Notes: generated by a model not told the origin, from the sequence alone. A stretch of 64,000 nt of DNA from Methyloversatilis sp. RAC08 (GCF_001713355.1 NZ_CP016448.1:868001-932000), one strand, 5' to 3'; positions 43,315-51,907 are shown, counted from the stretch's first letter. A program made the numbers and translations.

Positions 43315-43578
43315 TCAGCCGCCGGTGACCGGCGGAAAGAAGGCGACCTCGTCGCCGTCGGCCACCGGCGACGCCGGATCGGTCATGCGCTGATTGATCG
43401 CCGCGCGCAGGTTCTTCATCTGCGCCAGCGCGCCCCAGTCGCCGCCGCGGCCGGCAATCAACGCCCGCACGTCGGCCAGCGTCGTGCAGTCATCCGGCAG
43501 TTCAAGCGTTTCGCCCGGCGTGCCGAGCGCTTCGCGCAGCGCGGCGAAGTACAGCACTTTGATGGTCTTCTGGCTCAT
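43315..43578 (-). CDS. moaD: Molybdopterin synthase sulfur carrier MoaD
   Basis: An 87-residue ubiquitin-fold protein whose C-terminal Gly-Gly (FFPPVTGG) is thiocarboxylated to give sulfur to molybdopterin. It sits 3 bp after moeA and 13 bp before moaE. Confidence 0.96.
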   Translation of the reverse strand: MSQKTIKVLYFAALREALGTPGETLELPDDCTTLADVRALIAGRGGDWGALAQMKNLRAAINQRMTDPASPVADGDEVAFFPPVTGG

Positions 43579-43581
43579 GAC

Positions 43582-44799
43582 TCAGTACAGCAGCGATTCG
43601 AAGGACAGGAAAGGCACGGCATCGCCCCGGGCGATCGTCAGCCCGGCCGCGATGTCGGCCAGACCGTCGCCCCACACGGTCGAGGTCAGCACGCCGGAAC
43701 TCTGGTTGTCGAACAGTTCGAGCCCGCCGGTGGCAGTGCGGCGCACGCGCAGGAATTCGCGCCGGCGGTCCGGCTTCGGCCAGTCGAAGTCCGCACGCAC
43801 CGTGAAGGGCAGCGGCGTCACGTCTTGCACACCCATGCGGCGCAGGATGAACGGGCGCACCAGCAGCAGGAAGGTGACGAAGCTGGACACCGGATTGCCG
43901 GGCAGACCCAGGAAGTCAGCCGTGCTGCCGTCGGAGCGCTTCACATGGCCGTGCGCCAGCGGCTTGCCCGGCTTCATCGCGATCTTCCAGCTGTCGAGCG
44001 CGCCTTCCGCTTCGAGCGCCGGCTTGATGTGGTCTTCTTCGCCGACGCCGACGCCGCCGCTGGTCAGGATGACATCGCAGGTCGCAGCCGCTTCGCGCAG
44101 CGCCGCGCGCGTGGCGTCGAGCCGGTCCGGCACGATGCCCAGATCGAGCACCTCGCAGCCCAGCGCCTCGCACAGTGCACGCAGCAGGTAGCGGTTCGAG
44201 TTGTAGATGGCACCCGGCGGCAGCGGCTGGCCCGGCATGACCAGTTCGTCGCCGGTGGAAAACAGCGCCACGCGCGGCCGGCGCACCACCGGCAGGTCGG
44301 CCAGTCCGACCGATGCCGCCAGCCCGACTTCCTGCGCCCGCAGCCGGCTGCCGGCTGCCAGCACCGTATCGCCCGCGCGGATGTCCTCTCCGGCGCGGCG
44401 TATCCAGGCGCCCGTCTTCGGTATTTCGTCGAAGCACACGCCGGCATCGACGATGCGCGTGGCCTCCTGCATCACGATGGCGTCGGCACCCGCCGGCACC
44501 GGCGCGCCGGTGAAGATGCGCGCACAGGTGCGCGGCGCAAGCGGCGCACCGACGTGTCCGGCCGGAATGCGCTGGCTGACCGGCAGGCAGTCGCCGACCG
44601 ATTCGAGGTCGGCCACGCGCACCGCGTAACCGTCCATGCTGCTGTTGTCGTGCGGCGGCACGGTGATTGCGGAACGCTGATCGCGCGCCAGCACGCGGCC
44701 GGCCGCGTGGAAGGTGCTGACCGTTTCGGTGTCGCCTATCGGGCGCGCACTCGCGAGCAAGCGGGCGAGTGCCGCGTCGAGCGTGAGCATTTCGTTCAT
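43582..44799 (-). CDS. moeA: Molybdopterin molybdenumtransferase MoeA
   Basis: A 405-residue enzyme that inserts molybdate into adenylylated molybdopterin. It has AARVLARDQRS, PPHDNSSMDGYAVR, RIFTGAPVPAGADAIVMQE, FSTGDELVMPGQPL, the SGGVGVGEEDH segment and LPGNPVSSFVTF. It overlaps mobB by four bases. Confidence 0.96.
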   Translation of the reverse strand: MNEMLTLDAALARLLASARPIGDTETVSTFHAAGRVLARDQRSAITVPPHDNSSMDGYAVRVADLESVGDCLPVSQRIPAGHVGAPLAPRTCARIFTGAPVPAGADAIVMQEATRIVDAGVCFDEIPKTGAWIRRAGEDIRAGDTVLAAGSRLRAQEVGLAASVGLADLPVVRRPRVALFSTGDELVMPGQPLPPGAIYNSNRYLLRALCEALGCEVLDLGIVPDRLDATRAALREAAATCDVILTSGGVGVGEEDHIKPALEAEGALDSWKIAMKPGKPLAHGHVKRSDGSTADFLGLPGNPVSSFVTFLLLVRPFILRRMGVQDVTPLPFTVRADFDWPKPDRRREFLRVRRTATGGLELFDNQSSGVLTSTVWGDGLADIAAGLTIARGDAVPFLSFESLLY

Positions 44800-45302
44800 C
44801 GGAACCCCTGGTGACGGAGGATGAAGCCCGCGATGGCTTCCACATCATTCAGGTCGAGCCTGGGCAGCGGAAGTTCCATCGGCACATCGGTTGCGACGGC
44901 GACCACATGCGGGTTGTCCGGATACATCAGCGGCCGGTCGTGCGACGGGCGATGAACTTCCAGCTTCGGAATCGGCGAGGCCTTGAAACCTTCCACCAGC
45001 ACCAGGTCGCACGGGCTCAGTGCGGCAATCTGCTGGTCGAGAGACGGTTCTTCACGGCCACGCAATTCGTGCATCAGCACCCAGCGGTTGTTTGACGTGA
45101 GCAGTACTTCGGTGCAGCCGGCTTCGCGCAGGCGGAAGGAATCCTTGCCCGGGCGGTCGATGTCGAAGCCCGCATGCGCATGCTTGATCAGCGACACGGT
45201 CAGTCCTTCCAGCACGAAATGCGGGATGAGCTGTTCGATCAGCGTGGTCTTGCCGGAGCCGCTGTAGCCGGCAAATCCGAAAACTTTCATGGGGGCGGGC
45301 AT
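44796..45302 (-). CDS. mobB: Molybdopterin-guanine dinucleotide biosynthesis adaptor MobB
   Basis: A 168-residue P-loop GTPase (FAGYSGSGKTTLIEQLIP) that assists MobA in making the bis-MGD cofactor. It has SLIKHAHAGFDIDRPGKDS and LVLVEGFK. A second possible start lies four codons inside (MKVFGFAG). It heads the molybdenum cofactor run, which would supply enzymes such as assimilatory nitrate reductase. Confidence 0.95.
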   Translation of the reverse strand: MPAPMKVFGFAGYSGSGKTTLIEQLIPHFVLEGLTVSLIKHAHAGFDIDRPGKDSFRLREAGCTEVLLTSNNRWVLMHELRGREEPSLDQQIAALSPCDLVLVEGFKASPIPKLEVHRPSHDRPLMYPDNPHVVAVATDVPMELPLPRLDLNDVEAIAGFILRHQGFR

Positions 45303-45480
45303 GCAGACAAAGCGTGATTATCGCCCAAGGGCGCACGAGCGCGCGCAGTAGTCCCCTCGCCCAACATGGTTTGCCGCAAGTGGCACAGATTGACCCGACA
45401 CTTCGCCCTTGCAGGCAAGGACAGCTTCGACGCTTCCGTTGTCGACGATGTCGCGCAGCTTCGCGGGGGTGGAGCAGGAA

Positions 45481-45561
45481 TGTTGGGCATCGCTGCGCTC
45501 ACCCCAACCTACGGACTCCGCGCGCCGTTGCAGGTTGGGGTGAGCACAGCGATGCCCAACA
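45481..45561. repeat. 30-bp inverted repeat, probable 3' end of the nrt operon
   Basis: Arms 45481-45510 and 45532-45561 (start TGTTGGGCATCGCTG, end CACCCCAACCT) are complementary over 30 bp with one mismatch, around a 21-base loop. It starts 9 bp past the stop of the nitrate ATPase gene. It would form a very stable hairpin, acting as a terminator or 3' stabiliser. No T-run follows. Confidence 0.8.
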
Positions 45562-45570
45562 GACTCCGGG

Positions 45571-46365
45571 TCAGGCTGCCTTCTTCACCTGCTTCTGGTA
45601 CAGGAACTCCAGCAGCGCGGCACGGTATTCCACGAAGTCGTGGTCGTGCGCCAGCTTCAGCCGGTCACGCGGGCGAGCCAGCTTCACTTCGAGGATTTCA
45701 CCTATGGTGGCCGCCGGGCCGTTGGTCATCATGACGATGCGGTCGGACAGCAGCACCGCCTCGTCGACGTCGTGCGTCACCATCACCACGGTGGCGCCGG
45801 TCTTTTCCATGACGCCATTCAGTTCGTCCTGCAGGCTGGCGCGCGTCAGTGCGTCGAGCGCGCCGAACGGCTCATCCATCAGCAGGATCTTCGGCTCCAT
45901 GGCGAAGGCGCGCGCGATGCCGACGCGCTGCTTCATGCCGCCGGAAATTTCATGCGGCAGCTTGTCCAGCGCGTGGTCCATATGCACCATTTCGAGCGCC
46001 GCTTCCGCGCGCGCCTTCAGCTTGCCCTTGCCTTCCTTCTTGCCGAATACGCGTTCGACCGCCAGCAGAACGTTTTCGCGGCAGGTGAGCCAGGGCAGCA
46101 ACGAGTGATTCTGGAACACCACGGCGCGTTCCGGTCCCGGGCCGGCGATTTCGCGGCCGTCGCAGAACAGGTTGCCGCTGGTCGGCAGCGTGAGCCCGGC
46201 GATCAGGTTCAGCAGCGTCGACTTGCCGCAGCCCGAGTGGCCGATCAGCGTGACGAATTCGCCCTCGGCGATGGTGAGGTCGATGTCGCGCAGCGCGACG
46301 AACTTGCCCTTCTTGGTGTCGAAGGACATGCCGGCGTTTTCGACCTTGACGATGACTTTGCTCAT
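45571..46365 (-). CDS. Nitrate/nitrite ABC transporter ATPase (NrtD-like)
   Basis: A 264-residue ATPase of the nitrate/sulfonate/taurine importer family. It has Walker A GHSGCGKSTLLNLIAG, signature SGGMKQRVGIARAFA, Walker B ILLMDEPFGALD and the H-loop VTHDVDEAVLLSDRI. Third gene of nrtA-permease-ATPase; it has no C-terminal SBP-like domain as seen in cyanobacterial NrtC. Confidence 0.92.
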   Translation of the reverse strand: MSKVIVKVENAGMSFDTKKGKFVALRDIDLTIAEGEFVTLIGHSGCGKSTLLNLIAGLTLPTSGNLFCDGREIAGPGPERAVVFQNHSLLPWLTCRENVLLAVERVFGKKEGKGKLKARAEAALEMVHMDHALDKLPHEISGGMKQRVGIARAFAMEPKILLMDEPFGALDALTRASLQDELNGVMEKTGATVVMVTHDVDEAVLLSDRIVMMTNGPAATIGEILEVKLARPRDRLKLAHDHDFVEYRAALLEFLYQKQVKKAA

Positions 46366-46386
46366 GGAAATCTCCCGGGTCCGTGA

Positions 46387-47310
46387 TCAGCTGTTGCCGT
46401 ACGAGAAGCGGCGGGCGAGCAGCAGCAGGAACTGTTCGAGCAGCAGACCGACGATGCCGATGACGAAGATGGCGATGATGATGTGCTCGACCTTCAGGTT
46501 GTTCCACTCGTCCCACACCCAGAATCCGATACCGACTCCGCCGGTCAGCATTTCGGCGGCGACGATGACCAGCCAGGCGGTGCCGATGGACAGCCGGATG
46601 CCGGTCAGCATGTACGGCAGTACCGACGGGAACAGGATCTTGGTGACGATCTTCCATTCGCTCAGATCGAGCACGCGGGCCACGTTCATGTAGTCCTGCG
46701 GCACGCGCTGCACACCGACCGCGGTATTGATGATCATAGGCCAGATCGAACAGATGAAGATGGTCCAGGTGGCGGCCGGGTCGGCCTGCTTGAACACCAG
46801 CAGACCGATCGGCAGCCAGGCCAGCGGACTGACCGGACGCAGCAGCGAAATGATCGGATCGAGCATCGCATTCATGAACGCGAAGCGGCCGATGATGAAG
46901 CCGAGCGGAATGCCGACCAGAGCAGCGAAACCGAAGCCGATGCCGACACGCTGCAGCGATGACAGCACGTTCCAGCCGATGCCCAGATCGTTCGGCCCGT
47001 TGTTGTAGAACGGATCGGCAAACAGCACCTTGGCGGCTTCCCACACCGGCAGCGGTCCGGGGATGCTGCCACCGGTGCCCGCCAGCAGCGCCCACACGGC
47101 GATCAGCAGCACCATGCCGGCGATCGGCGGGAACACTGCCTTGAAAATGTTCAGCAGGATTTCGGACACCGGCGTGCGCGGTTCGCGCGGCGCAACGGCC
47201 ACGACAGGTGGGGCGATCGGCACGGCTTCATTCGCGGCGCGCACCGGCGTGGCGGCGGAGCTCGTCGTCATCGGAACGACCTTGTCACTGGTGATGATTG
47301 CTGCACTCAT
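46387..47310 (-). CDS. ntrB: Nitrate ABC transporter permease (NrtB-like)
   Basis: A 307-residue permease of the BPD-transport family. A cytoplasmic Ala/Pro/Val-rich N-terminal tail precedes about six helices. The coupling motif is near AARVLDLSEWKIVTKILFPS, with GIRLSIGTAWLVIVAAEML before it. AAAGGAG six bases before the ATG at 47310 fixes the start; the frame opens further upstream inside the nrtA 3' end and spacer. Commonly labelled ntrB/nrtB. Confidence 0.92.
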   Translation of the reverse strand: MSAAIITSDKVVPMTTSSAATPVRAANEAVPIAPPVVAVAPREPRTPVSEILLNIFKAVFPPIAGMVLLIAVWALLAGTGGSIPGPLPVWEAAKVLFADPFYNNGPNDLGIGWNVLSSLQRVGIGFGFAALVGIPLGFIIGRFAFMNAMLDPIISLLRPVSPLAWLPIGLLVFKQADPAATWTIFICSIWPMIINTAVGVQRVPQDYMNVARVLDLSEWKIVTKILFPSVLPYMLTGIRLSIGTAWLVIVAAEMLTGGVGIGFWVWDEWNNLKVEHIIIAIFVIGIVGLLLEQFLLLLARRFSYGNS

Positions 47311-47363
47311 GATTGACTCCTTTCGGTACCGGAGGACGCGGGGCGAACCCCGCGCCCGACCCA

Positions 47364-48665
47364 TCAGGCGGCGTTGATCTTGAAGCTGCCGGCATACTTC
47401 TGCGGTTCCTTGCCATCCCAGGTGACGCCGTCGATCAGCTTGTGCGAACGCATGTCGCTCTTGGGCAGCGGAGCGCCCGCGGCCGTCGCGGCCTGCTTGT
47501 AGATGTCGATGCGGTTGATGGCCTTGGCGACAGCCAGGTAGTCCGGGTCGGACTTGAGCAACCCCCAGCGCTTGTGCTGGGTCAGGAACCACATGCCATC
47601 AGACAGGTAGGGGAAGTTCACCGCACCATCGTTGAAGAATTTCATCGCGTTCTTGTCGTCCCAGCTCTTGCCGAGGCCGTTCGAATAGCGGCCCAGCATG
47701 CGTTCCAGGATGACGTCCATGTCGGTGTTGATGTAGGACTTGGTCGCCACGACCTCGGCCGTCTTGCGCCGGTTCACCAGCGAGGCGTCGATCCATTTGC
47801 CGGCTTCCAGAATGGCGGCCGTCATGGCACGCGCAGTATTGGGGTTCTTGCTGACCCAATCAGCGGTGGTGCCGAGCACCTTTTCCGGGTGATCGGTCCA
47901 GATGTCCTGCGTGGTCACCGAAGTGAAGCCGATCTTGTCGATGATGGCGCGGTTGTTCCATGGCTCGCCGACGCAGAAGCCATCCATGTTGCCAACGCGC
48001 ATGTTCGCAACCATCTGCGGCGGCGGCACGGTGATGACCTTGACATCCTTCATCGGGTTGATGTCGTGCGCTGCAAGCCAGTAATACAGCCACATGGCAT
48101 GGGTGCCGGTGGGGAAGGTCTGCGCGAAAGTGTAGTCGCCCGGCTTGCTGGTCAGCAGCTTCTTCAGGCTGGTACCGTCGGTGACGCCCTGATCCTTCAG
48201 CTTGTTGGCGAGCGTGATGGCCTGCCCGTTGTTGTTCAGGTTCATCAGCACGGCCATGTCCTTCTTCGGGCCTCCGATGCCCAGATGCACGCCGTACACC
48301 AGGCCGTAAAGCACGTGCGCTGCATCGAGCTCGCCGTTGACCAGCTTGTCGCGCACCGCGGCCCACGAGGCTTCCTTGGACGGGATGATCTTGATGCCGT
48401 ACTTTTCGTCGAACTTCTCCACCGCCGCCATCACGACGCTGGAACAGTCGGTCAGCGGAATGAAGCCGATGCGGACTTCCTTCTTCTCGGGTGCGTCCGA
48501 GCCGGCGGCCCACGCTCCCGAACGCACGCCGGGCGGCACCATGCTCATGAGCGCGGCTCCTGCGCCCAGTGCGACGCCCTGTCTGAGGAAGCTGCGGCGC
48601 TTGTCTGGGGTTTCAATGATGCCTGGGGCCTGCGCGCTGTCTGCCTGTTTCGGATGGTCAGCCAT
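47364..48665 (-). CDS. nrtA: Nitrate-binding protein of ABC transporter (NrtA-like)
   Basis: A 433-residue CmpA/NrtA-family substrate-binding protein with a twin-arginine signal (KRRSFLRQGVALGAGAALMS), so it is exported folded. It has VRIGFIPLTDCSSVVMAAVE, GVHLGIGG, GTHAMWLYYWLAAHDINP, GNMDGFCVGEPWNNRA and DHPEKVLGTT, all typical. ACGGAG six bases before the ATG at 48665 fixes the start. First gene of the operon behind a sigma-54 promoter and an attenuating leader. Confidence 0.93.
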   Translation of the reverse strand: MADHPKQADSAQAPGIIETPDKRRSFLRQGVALGAGAALMSMVPPGVRSGAWAAGSDAPEKKEVRIGFIPLTDCSSVVMAAVEKFDEKYGIKIIPSKEASWAAVRDKLVNGELDAAHVLYGLVYGVHLGIGGPKKDMAVLMNLNNNGQAITLANKLKDQGVTDGTSLKKLLTSKPGDYTFAQTFPTGTHAMWLYYWLAAHDINPMKDVKVITVPPPQMVANMRVGNMDGFCVGEPWNNRAIIDKIGFTSVTTQDIWTDHPEKVLGTTADWVSKNPNTARAMTAAILEAGKWIDASLVNRRKTAEVVATKSYINTDMDVILERMLGRYSNGLGKSWDDKNAMKFFNDGAVNFPYLSDGMWFLTQHKRWGLLKSDPDYLAVAKAINRIDIYKQAATAAGAPLPKSDMRSHKLIDGVTWDGKEPQKYAGSFKINAA

Positions 48666-48702
48666 CGTGTTCTCCGTCGGTTCATGTTTCGGTTCCAGAA
48701 TG

Positions 48703-48753
48703 AAAAAGGGGCGTGCATCCGCAGCGGTGAAAGCCGAGCCGGATGGACGCCCC
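48703..48753 (-). terminator. Leader terminator upstream of nrtA
   Basis: GGGGCGTCCATCCG and CGGATGCACGCCCC (minus strand) pair over 14 positions with one mismatch around an 18-base loop. TTTTTC follows at once. This is a textbook intrinsic terminator, but it lies between the promoter and nrtA, about 40 bases before the start codon. It must be overcome for nrtA expression, presumably by NasT. Confidence 0.85.
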
Positions 48754-48764
48754 TGTCCCTGTCG

Positions 48765-48804
48765 GAGGCTTTCGAGCCTCGCTGGCCGCAACGTCGTTGT
48801 TGCG
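48765..48804 (-). promoter_or_regulatory. ANTAR-type two-hairpin leader element (NasT target)
   Basis: Two adjacent hairpins lie at the 5' end of the predicted nrtA leader. The first is CGCAAC-AACGAC-GTTGCG (48804-48787), whose six-base loop has A at position 1 and G at position 4, the rule for ANTAR-protein targets. The second is GAGGC-TCGAAA-GCCTC (48780-48765), also a six-base loop but without A1/G4. A 6-base linker joins them and the terminator follows. Binding by NasT, encoded just upstream, would favour read-through. Confidence 0.7.
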
Positions 48805-48819
48805 CCTTGTACTGCCAGT

Positions 48820-48836
48820 AGCATGCGGCGTGCCAG
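48820..48836 (-). promoter_or_regulatory. Sigma-54 promoter of the nrt operon
   Basis: The minus strand reads CTGGCACGCCGCATGCT, with GG and GC 10 bases apart, matching YTGGCACG-N4-TTGCW with one change. The predicted start is near 48809, five bases before the first leader hairpin. It implies nitrogen control through NtrC. Confidence 0.8.
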
Positions 48837-48920
48837 AGGACAGCACCGCATCCATCCAGCTGTTTTTCAAGGGTTTTGACTGCTCGATCCGAGAACTGCC
48901 CGCACGCTGAATCATCGGAC

Positions 48921-48937
48921 TGCACTTGTGCGGTGCA
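48921..48937. promoter_or_regulatory. NtrC-binding-site-like dyad
   Basis: TGCACTTGTGCGGTGCA (TGCACT-N5-GGTGCA) fits the NtrC site TGCACC-N5-GGTGCA with one change. It lies about 120 bp upstream of the predicted sigma-54 start, the usual place for NtrC enhancers. A further half-site GCACC lies at about 48953. Confidence 0.65.
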
Positions 48938-49037
48938 ACAGCTCAACGCCGCGCACCATGACGAACCGCGGCGATCGGCTCAGGCGAAGGAACAGACGGA
49001 AAAGGAAACGCCGGCGGCGGATGCAACCGGCGTGAGG

Positions 49038-49619
49038 TCAGCCGAGCAGTCGGGCGGTCGCGAGCAGGTCTTCGCTGACGGCGGCTATTGTCTTGCCGCG
49101 TTCCATCGCCAGCTTGCGCAGCGTGTGGTACGCAGCATCCTCCTCGATGCCGCGCAGCTTCATCAGCACACCCTTGGCGCGATCGATGGTGATGCGGTCC
49201 GACAGCTTCTGCCGCGCCTCATCGCGCGCGCGCCGCAGTTCCTGATGTTCCTCGAACTGCGCCAGGGCCACATCGATGATGGGCTTGATGCGCTTGGCTT
49301 CCAGCCCGTCGACCACATAGGCCGACACGCCGGCCTTCATGGCGCGGCGGATGGTCTTGCTATCGGATTCGTTGGCGAACACGATGACCGGACGCGGCTT
49401 TTCCCGGTCCATCGCAGCCATGTGTTCCAGGGTGTCGCGAGATGGCGAATCGGTCTGGATCAAGATGACGTCGGGTTTGAGCTCCTCGACCCTGAGATGC
49501 AGGTCGTAGGCGCTCGACAGCACGGCAGCCACCTGATAGCCGGCGCAGGCGAGCCCGGCGCAGATTTCCGCCGCGCGCTTGCGCGATTCATCGACCACCA
49601 GAACATTGAGAACAGCCAT
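49038..49619 (-). CDS. nasT: NasT-like ANTAR antitermination regulator
   Basis: A 193-residue protein with a pseudo-receiver N-terminal domain (VLNVLVVDESRKRAAEI, then LIQTDSPSRDT). The C-terminal ANTAR RNA-binding domain (about 130-185) contains ITIDRAKGVLMKLRGIEEDAAYHTLRKLAM. NasT binds hairpins in nitrate-gene leaders to prevent termination when nitrate releases it from NasS. It lies upstream of the nrt operon, whose leader has a matching element. No separate NasS gene is in the window; the NrtA here is exported, so it is not an obvious NasS. Confidence 0.9.
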   Translation of the reverse strand: MAVLNVLVVDESRKRAAEICAGLACAGYQVAAVLSSAYDLHLRVEELKPDVILIQTDSPSRDTLEHMAAMDREKPRPVIVFANESDSKTIRRAMKAGVSAYVVDGLEAKRIKPIIDVALAQFEEHQELRRARDEARQKLSDRITIDRAKGVLMKLRGIEEDAAYHTLRKLAMERGKTIAAVSEDLLATARLLG

Positions 49620-49730
49620 GGAGCATCATTCGAAGTTCGGGTGTTCATGGCATGCAATCGCTGTGCCAACGCGCCGGATATGCCGGCACGGTCAGCTCGG
49701 TCGATGCAACCGCGCCCTGCGGCGCGGGTT

Positions 49731-50906
49731 TCAGTCGAGATTGATCACCAACAGGGACACGTCGTCATGCGCCGATGCCCCGTCCAGATGCATGGCGAGC
49801 GCCTTGCGCACCGCATCGTGGCGTTGCGTGGGCAGGGTGTCGCGCAACACCGCTTCGAGACGGTGGCTGCCGAACGCTTCACTGGCTGGTGACTGCGCTT
49901 CGAGCAGACCGTCCGAACACAGAACGAGCTGGTCGCCCGGGCTCCACCGGAAATGGCGCGGCGGGACGTTGACCGGATCGTCGGCGTCGATGCCCAGCGG
50001 CAGATTGGCGGACGCGAATCGCTCGAACACCACGCCTTGCTTGTTCAGCCACAGGATGTCCGGCGTGCCGCCGACCCAAAGCTCGCCGAAGCCATTTCCC
50101 AGTCGGACCATGCTCGCCGCGACAAAGCGGCCGACCGGCAGGGAGGACATCAGGTGGCGGTTGATTTCGCCGGCCATCAGGCCGAGCGAGAGGTTCTTGG
50201 CCGCCATGCCGAAAAACACCTGCAGCACCGGCAGCACGCTGATCGCTGCAGCCAGCCCATGACCCGTGGCATCGGCCAGCAGCGCGTACAGCGCACCGGA
50301 CGGGGAGCGCGACACCGCAACGATGTCGCCGGAGAACTGGGTCGTCGGCGTCACCGAATAGCGCACCCGCGAGTCGGCGACGGCCTTGCCCTTCACCTGG
50401 CGCTCGATGACGGCACGCGCGAACTCGATTTCCGCTTCCTGCTCGGCGCGGTAATTGTTCATGTCTGCCTGCAATGCCAGCTGACGCGCACAGGCAGACA
50501 ACTTGGCCGCCAGGATGGCGCGCCGGATCGGCTTGGTGAGGTAGTCGTCGGCCCCGGCCTCCAGACCGGCAATCATGTCTTCATCGTCTGACCGCGCGGA
50601 CAGCAGCAGGATGGGCAGCCAGATGCCGGCGCACAGGCGGCGCAGTTCGCGTGTGGCCTGCAGGCCGTCCATGCCGGGCATGACGACATCCATCAGCACG
50701 ATGTCGGGACGCACGCTGCGAAAAGCCTGCAGCGCAGCCGCTCCGTCAGACGCTTCGATGCAGCGATAGCCCAGCCGACGCACGAGCGCGCTGACAGTCG
50801 CGCGGCCGATCAGGGTGTCGTCGACCACCAGTACCGTCATCGGTCTCACGGGCGGCTGATCGACCGGCAGCGTCAGGTCTTCCGCACTGACTTGCGTGTG
50901 GCTCAT
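49731..50906 (-). CDS. Response regulator with SpoIIE/PP2C phosphatase output
   Basis: A 391-residue protein with an N-terminal receiver (TVLVVDDTLIGRATVSAL, Asp in IVLMDVVMPGMDG, KPI). A linker helix leads to a SpoIIE-type PP2C phosphatase (about 190-390: TTQFSGDIVAVSRSPSG, LLADATGHGLAAAISVLPV, LVLCSDGLLEAQ, SAHDDVSLLVINL). This is an RsbU-like phosphatase switched by phosphorylation. Overlaps the REC-HATPase gene by four bases. No STAS anti-anti-sigma gene is adjacent. Confidence 0.9.
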   Translation of the reverse strand: MSHTQVSAEDLTLPVDQPPVRPMTVLVVDDTLIGRATVSALVRRLGYRCIEASDGAAALQAFRSVRPDIVLMDVVMPGMDGLQATRELRRLCAGIWLPILLLSARSDDEDMIAGLEAGADDYLTKPIRRAILAAKLSACARQLALQADMNNYRAEQEAEIEFARAVIERQVKGKAVADSRVRYSVTPTTQFSGDIVAVSRSPSGALYALLADATGHGLAAAISVLPVLQVFFGMAAKNLSLGLMAGEINRHLMSSLPVGRFVAASMVRLGNGFGELWVGGTPDILWLNKQGVVFERFASANLPLGIDADDPVNVPPRHFRWSPGDQLVLCSDGLLEAQSPASEAFGSHRLEAVLRDTLPTQRHDAVRKALAMHLDGASAHDDVSLLVINLD

Positions 50907-51808
50907 TGCACGTCCACCGCTGCGCTGACCACGTTACCGGATCCAATGTACTCGAGCCGCTTGAAGGAGAGCTGGCGCGCCATGGCGATGCCGCGGCCAT
51001 TCGGATCGAAGGCGCGCTCCGGATCGAAATCGAGATAGCGCGTGTAGTCGAAGCCCCGGCCTTGATCGCTCACCGTGAAGCGCACTTCCGCAGCCGAGCG
51101 TTCGACCGTCAGGCGCGCCCGCTTGCCCGCGTTCTGAGGCATCTGCAGGCGGCGCTCGACTTCTTCCTGCCAGCGGTCTTCCAGGCGCAAGCGTGATTTT
51201 TCAGCATAGGTGATGCCCAGATTGCCGTGTTCGACCGCGTTGATCAGCAACTCGCTCAGGCCCATCACGATGTTTTCCGGCTGCGGCGCGGCCAGCGACG
51301 CCAGCGTCGACAGTTCGGTTGCCTGCTTCAGGGTGGCGAATTCGAACTCGGCATGCGTGAGCATGCACATTGCGCGGCGTATGTCTTCGACCTGCAGCAG
51401 AATTTCACGCGTGCGACGCACTTCGTCGAGCGCAGACTTGACGATGGCGAGCAGCGCATCCGGCTCGTATGGCTTGGTGAGGTAGTAGCGCGCACCGGCT
51501 TCCAGCCCTTCACGCACCTGATCCGGTGTGGCGGCGGCCGTCTGCATGATGACCGGCATGCCGCGCAGGCGCGGTGTGCGCTGCACGCGGCGCAACACTT
51601 CCATGCCGTCGAGGCGCGGCATCATGCGGTCCAGCACCAGCAGGTCGAATTCGCGCTCGGCATCTTCGAGCAGCGCCCATGCTTCGACACCGTCGTGAGC
51701 CATGGTCAGCTCGAATCCGGGTGCGTCCAGATATTCCCGGATGATTTCGAGGTTGAAGGGTTCGTCATCGACGACGAGCACCCGTACTTTCGCTGACACA
51801 TTCGGCAT
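50903..51808 (-). CDS. Receiver domain fused to RsbW-like HATPase
   Basis: A 301-residue protein with a receiver (VRVLVVDDEPFNLEIIREYL, Asp in LLVLDRMMPRLDG, KPY). An HATPase_c domain of the serine-kinase/anti-sigma type follows (about 180-300: MGLSELLINAVEHGNLGI, FTVSDQGRGFDYTRYL, NGRGIAMARQLSFKRLEY). No HisKA box is present, so it is likely an RsbW-type kinase or anti-sigma protein. First gene of a coupled pair with the phosphatase gene. Confidence 0.88.
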   Translation of the reverse strand: MPNVSAKVRVLVVDDEPFNLEIIREYLDAPGFELTMAHDGVEAWALLEDAEREFDLLVLDRMMPRLDGMEVLRRVQRTPRLRGMPVIMQTAAATPDQVREGLEAGARYYLTKPYEPDALLAIVKSALDEVRRTREILLQVEDIRRAMCMLTHAEFEFATLKQATELSTLASLAAPQPENIVMGLSELLINAVEHGNLGITYAEKSRLRLEDRWQEEVERRLQMPQNAGKRARLTVERSAAEVRFTVSDQGRGFDYTRYLDFDPERAFDPNGRGIAMARQLSFKRLEYIGSGNVVSAAVDVQ

Positions 51809-51907
51809 GCAAGGCTCCGGAAGTCTGCGGCCGGAATCCCGTCAAACCTGATGGCACCCGACCTCTGGCAGTGCTAACGGCTTGTTGCGCCGAGTCTTGA
51901 ACCCAGT

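Noticed and set aside
45287-45502. 71-codon minus-strand frame between mobB and the nrt ATPase gene
   Set aside because: No Shine-Dalgarno or family resemblance; it runs into the inverted repeat region.
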